Assembly: GCF_051106095.1 (NCBI RefSeq)
Contig: NC_135787.1
Location: forward strand, 170,833,001-170,897,000
Direction of reading: 5' to 3'
Source of the DNA: Pogona vitticeps
Lineage: Eukaryota; Chordata; Lepidosauria; Squamata; Agamidae
Length of the DNA: 64,000 nucleotides
This document shows, one piece after another, positions 59,362 through 64,000 of this stretch. The notes below the pieces were generated by a model. The model had not been told where the DNA came from and did not search any database. It saw nothing but the letters and a program-made list of their open reading frames with translations. Every line of letters starts with the position of its first letter. Positions within the stretch are counted from its first letter, which is position 1. The translations under genes and the position numbers were made by a program.

Positions 59362-62320
59362 GTTGTAGTTTCTTAGGAATAGGCTAAACACTGCTCTGAG
59401 CTACAATTCAACATGGGTGGATACCTAGAGATAGCACAAAAGGAGAACTTGGTCTGAATGTCTGGCATGATGAAGTGACAATCTTCAAATTCTCCCAGCT
59501 GTCATCATGAGGTCATCTGCTACTGGCACTGAAGGGAGCCTGATGTCTACCAGCACATTTTTCAAGATCTCGCCAGGGTTCTTCTTCAGATGCTAAGCCA
59601 CCTCCTCATCTACATTCTTTTAGGAACCCAGCTTCTTGTTTCTGACTGCAGTCAGGACTGTGTGCGCTCCTTTAACTGCACATCTTTGTATTCCACATGA
59701 TTCTACTAGCTGTGGGAAGCAGCAAGAAGCTTTACGGGGCCATGAGACTTCATCTTCTAGGCTCTTAGAAATCTTACTACATACACACTTCAGAAAAAGC
59801 TCCTAAAATGTCAGGAGCTGATCATTTTAGGGCAAGGAGATAAAAATGAAGAGGTCCTCAGTAAGTAGCATCTAGTACTGCATCCAGTATTGGGAGCCTG
59901 GAATACCCACAGCCCAAATGGATCTTTAGTTTTTATATATCTCAGTAACAATTGAAAGAAATGCATTATTTGTTTCTATATTGTTTTTAGGCTCTAGTAT
60001 ACTTTTTAAAAAGGATAATAGAATCACTATTGAACTAGATGGTTTATCAAATAGTTCTCTAAACACTTTCCTATTAATATCTATTTTTATACTTTTATCT
60101 GGAGTAAGCTTTCAGTCATTACTCTTAAGTAGAGATGGAGATTCGTATTCATCTGCCAGGGGAGATGAATAGGAAGCCTGCCATCACAGCCGGTTGGCCT
60201 GATTAAACCCTCCACACACACCCGCAACCGCGTGTCCACATGGCACACACTGCTGTCATTCTTGCCTCCATGCCAATCGTAGAAGTAGCCTGGCTGATGC
60301 TTCCGTGCCTGCCTGGGCTGCTGACCAATCAGCAGCTGTATGCTTGTCATCCCTCCTCCTCACCAGATTGGCCAGCAGCACCGGGAGGCATGGTATCCCT
60401 AGCCAGGCTACTTCTGCGATTGGCATGGAGAGAATGACAGCAGCACATCACGCAGTAAGCGGACACCCAGTGTGTGTGGGGGGGAGGGTTTAATCAGGCC
60501 AGCCAGCTGTGATGGCGGGCTTCGTATTCACCTTCCCAATCTCTACTCTTAAGTGCCTGCTGTTTTTTTGTGGGGACCATACCATAGCCTAGCTCAGTTG
60601 ACATAGCAGGTGGGCCAGAAGTTATTCATTGAGCCCATTAGAAGTCTCAGCCATTCATTAGGGATGTACACCCATAAAAATTAATTTTTCTGAATTTCTA
60701 ACCATTCTTGAGCCAGGTAGACGAACTGCTTCACATGAAGGGGCTTGTTTAAGATTGACCAGTTCCTCAGCTGAAAAATTTCTTCAAATCTGCCCCAGGA
60801 AGCAATTCCGGAAAGAGAACTGATATAAGATTGCCTATATGTTTTTACAAGTTTGATGCTGTTGTAGCTAGCAGGAAATGGGACAAACCACTGTGTTGAG
60901 TCATCTAGGTTTACTATTTTCAGTTGAAGTCATATGCAAGAACAGAGCCAGCTCTAATGGAGGTATTAACCTGATTTTTAAAAATGTAATGTTAAGGATG
61001 TTTTAATGCTAGCAAAGTAAATGTTTAGAAGTAATGATAGATTAAAATCATATTTGAACTACATGTCATTGCCTGAAACGAAGTCATCTTGGCTTGTGAT
61101 CAACACAATGGATATGGCCAATCAGAACACAAAAGTACAATACTAAATAATGAAGACTGGAAACACTTCTAAGATCCTGAAGAAAGAGGCAGGAGAACAT
61201 AGGTGACATCTGCTATTGTGCAAGGCAAGTCCAAACTCTTTTGATGTCAGTTAAATCACACTCTAGCCTCTCTAGTTTAAGGTAACGGGAACACCACCCA
61301 ATATATATTTTCCTGCTTGCCCAGCTGCAAAGTTGTAGTGACCACATTAATGGGAAAATGGGGAGGTGGGCCCCATTTTAGTAAAGTATCTCCTCTCCCC
61401 AACAGATTAGTGCCTCAGAATTGGGGGCTTGCATCAGATCCATCCTTGCTATGTTCAAAATTTGTGGGTACAGTGTATGCACTGTGGGAGAAGTCTGTTC
61501 TCTTTTTCTATAACTTTAATATTTCAGACATCACTTGGAGTCAGCTTCAGCAAGTACAGTATATTACTCTTCAGATGGTAAATCTGTTATTCTTGCTGAT
61601 AGCAAGTAGTTTGTATATTTCTTTAATTTAAACAATCTCTCAACAACACTAAATTGGGCATACTGAACTGTTCATTTAGTTATCTTCCTCTGGGAAGAAA
61701 GCAGGTAATTTTTTGAAGGACAGTCACACTTGGGAGCCTGTTAAGACCAAAAGGGCGATCCAACTAGCTCTTGTAGCATGCTAATGAAAATTTCTATGTT
61801 CTGTTAAATTCATTCATAGAAGCAGTTTCATTGTTAAAGCTGCTCCCTCACAAAAATACTGAAACTCTTTCCAAGGACAGAAACCTTCAGGCAATAAGGA
61901 TGCATGGAGTCGAGTAAAGCTACTTTCCAAAGTTACATTTATTACATACACAATATCTGACAGAACGAAAACTGAGGTAACAGTCTTTTTGTTAAATGAC
62001 ATGTTATATTTGGTCCCCTTCATTCCTGAGCATTTGAACATAGCTTTCAGATGGAACTGGTCAACTTACAGAATGACAACATACAACAGGACCTCTAATT
62101 TGCACCTCAGTCAGAAGTTCAAGTATACAAATATTGATGGCTTTGCTGTTTTGGCCCATTGATCACTCCTGATAAGCCTGATGAACTCAAATGTTTTTCT
62201 GAAATAAGATCACATAATTGCTAAGGGAGCCTTCTGGGTTGACTTTTCTTCCACTTAAGACAGTTTGAGGATTTATTTTCCATTACATACCACATGGAAA
62301 TAAAGGATCTTAAGTCAAAG
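59362..62320 (+). other. APPL2 3' UTR and downstream flank
   Basis: The UTR begins after the TAA. Candidate polyadenylation signals are ATTAAA at 61041-61046 and AATAAA at 62299-62304; neither can be proven without transcript ends. The hAT element at 60130 lies inside. Confidence 0.5.
60130..60545. mobile_element. Fold-back hAT element with perfect 8-bp target duplication
   Basis: It starts TAGAGATGG and ends CCAATCTCTA. The flanking 8-mer CTCTTAAG is identical on both sides (60122-60129, 60546-60553), diagnostic of hAT transposition. Arms about 180 bases long are reverse complements and meet near 60340. Non-coding. Confidence 0.85.
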
Positions 62321-64000
62321 AAGCATCCCCTTTATTTCTAGCTTTCATAAACAAAGTAGTATGAAAATATAGCTGTATTTACTGCTTCATGCTTGAAGAC
62401 AGATTAGTAAAGGTGGGGTGGCAGAAAAATAATACTTATAGAGCATTTCAGTAAACTAAACCTAATCGCCTTCCTAAGCTTTTCCTTATTCACATACTTC
62501 AATAAGATTGTGATTTCCAGTTTTAATGTATCACACACATATGTGTAGCAGCTAGGGAAACCATAATCTAAACTGAAGCCTATGTTTTTTGTAGAAATGT
62601 ACCACAACCTGCTTCAGGACTAAACTGGAAATATTAATTGGTTCTATAGCATGAGAGGTGTTCAGAATACTATCCTATATTCATAAACAAAGCTATATGA
62701 CTGCACATATGTATATATTCACAAAAGCAGTATATGTGAGTTAAGACCCAGGTGGAGACAAGATGTTTAAAGTGTAGAACTAAGGCTGTTAGTTTAATAC
62801 TGTACAGTTCAGGCACATGTATGCCCTAATCTCAGGTTTCTTTCAAATAAGCAGCCAAAAATAAAACAAAACTTTACAGCTTTAAATTTACACATTTGTA
62901 CAGGGTCAAGAATTAAAAGACAGAAGTTGGCAGTTTCTTTGGATTCCAGAGGTCTACAGACTATGACAGATTTTGAAACAGGGACGTAAGGAGAAAATAA
63001 GCAACATTACAACAAATGATGTATGTTTATCTCATTTCAATTCAATTCAAGAGAATTTATAAAAACAACTGTGAAGTTGTTATGAAAACATAAAACAGCA
63101 AATGTCTCTCCACCCCAAACTGTACATTAAGCCAAAATGCATTCTTTAGCAAAACTCAAGCAGAAAGGATGAATGGTAAATGATGGGTTTTTCCGCACTT
63201 CCCAGTCACTGCCATTTCTGAAGTTGAAAAAGTTCCATGCCAGTTTGATTTCATCACGTGCAGCAAATAACCATTGCTCTAGGTTCATACATAACAGAAA
63301 GGAGAACGTGAGTGGAACATGTTTTGCATATTCTGTCTGAGTGAGTACTGTCTCTCCCCTTCCCCGCCCCCCAGAGCCCCATATCTATTCCTGAGGGTCT
63401 GCAAGACAAGAGGGCAAATCTGTTCTGCATATGCTGTTTGTTGTACTGGCAGAAGGACATAGCGGAACAACAATCCATTTTTAACCACAATTAGGTTTAA
63501 CTAGTTACAAATTACTAGTTCCTTCCCCCAGTAACAAAGGTTTAATTAAACACATTGTGGCTCTGACGTAGCAAGGGATAACGCAGTGCAACTAACTTCT
63601 GCAGTGCAACTAACCTTTTATAATTGTGGAGACACAGCCACATTAAACAGTGGGTGTTGAGATAGCAGGGTTCTGAGACACAAGTCAAGGGATTGCAGTA
63701 TTTGGTTTTTGAGAAAGAATAAAGACTACAGTTAAAACTAACCATAGCAATAACTGGCAACCTTTGGGGCCTTGTAATTGTAACTAATGAATTAGTTCTG
63801 AAAGTAACCTTTCAAGCTCTAGAATTAACAAATTAATTAATTCTTACTATTCATCTTAAAGAATGGCAAGCATGACAGTGACTTTAATAAACTGAGAAGA
63901 CAACAGATCAGGAAACACTGCCTATCTGCTGTTCTGTTTTTGGTTCAGCATATCTTGATGGGTAAGAAAACATACTTGGAAAGGATATGCTTTATTTAAA
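62321..64000. other. Downstream flank, no coding exon recognised
   Basis: AT-rich sequence with AATAAA-type signals on both strands (for example 63718-63723 plus, and TTTATT at 63991 for the minus strand). In mammals WASHC4 converges on APPL2 here. I see no WASHC4 coding exon, so this may be its 3' UTR or simple intergenic DNA. Confidence 0.35.

Noticed and set aside
63120-63265. Minus-strand 50-codon open segment with an acceptor-like CCTAG in front, possibly a last exon of a convergent gene
   Set aside because: It does not fit the WASHC4 C-terminus as I remember it, and 50 codons can be open by chance. A protein search of this segment would decide.
1-64000. CRISPR arrays, bacterial operons, rRNA or intact tRNA genes
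   Set aside because: None seen. tRNA-like boxes all belong to SINEs, and the genome is clearly vertebrate.

Overview
The window is nuclear DNA of a vertebrate, almost certainly a squamate reptile. It has GT-AG introns, a CpG-island promoter, tRNA-derived SINEs of squamate type, L1 and other LINE pieces, several families of short inverted-repeat DNA transposons, and a young Gypsy retrotransposon. Two host genes can be read, both on the plus strand.

Region 1 (1-8800) has no host gene I can support. It holds a decayed minus-strand LINE with endonuclease and reverse transcriptase (1-2130), an old minus-strand dispersed repeat (3360-4140), a transposon fragment (4405-4587), a minus-strand retroviral LTR-like fossil (about 5960-6600) and a tRNA-type SINE (8021-8170).

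Region 2 (8805-21711) is best explained as one three-exon gene: a small membrane-anchor exon (8805-8885), a small basic exon (15962-16029) and one huge exon (18441-21711). Exon phases match exactly and give 1139 codons plus a stop. The architecture resembles the SPATA31 family, but the protein also has two diverged cysteine-rich modules that I do not recognise. A nearly intact-looking but broken Gypsy element of the Gmr1 type (9169-14486, 513-bp LTRs, GACCT target duplications) sits inside its first intron.

Region 3 (21712-27840) is intergenic. It contains a palindromic repeat, an L1 fragment, a hAT-like element and two copies of a TA-flanked inverted-repeat element.

Region 4 (28555-59361) is a complete APPL2 gene (endosomal BAR-PH-PTB adaptor) with 21 coding exons, all with GT-AG borders and consistent phases, encoding 661 residues against 664 in human. 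Its CpG-island promoter lies at about 27900-28620. A long trinucleotide/hexanucleotide repeat starts about 115 bp after exon 1. Introns carry fold-back hAT elements, TA elements, nested SINEs, an L1 fragment and a pair of identical 43-bp sequences that flank exon 9.

Region 5 (59362-64000) is the APPL2 3' UTR and flank, with a hAT fold-back element carrying a perfect 8-bp target duplication. In mammals WASHC4 lies tail-to-tail with APPL2, so the end of the window may approach its 3' end, but no WASHC4 coding exon is visible.
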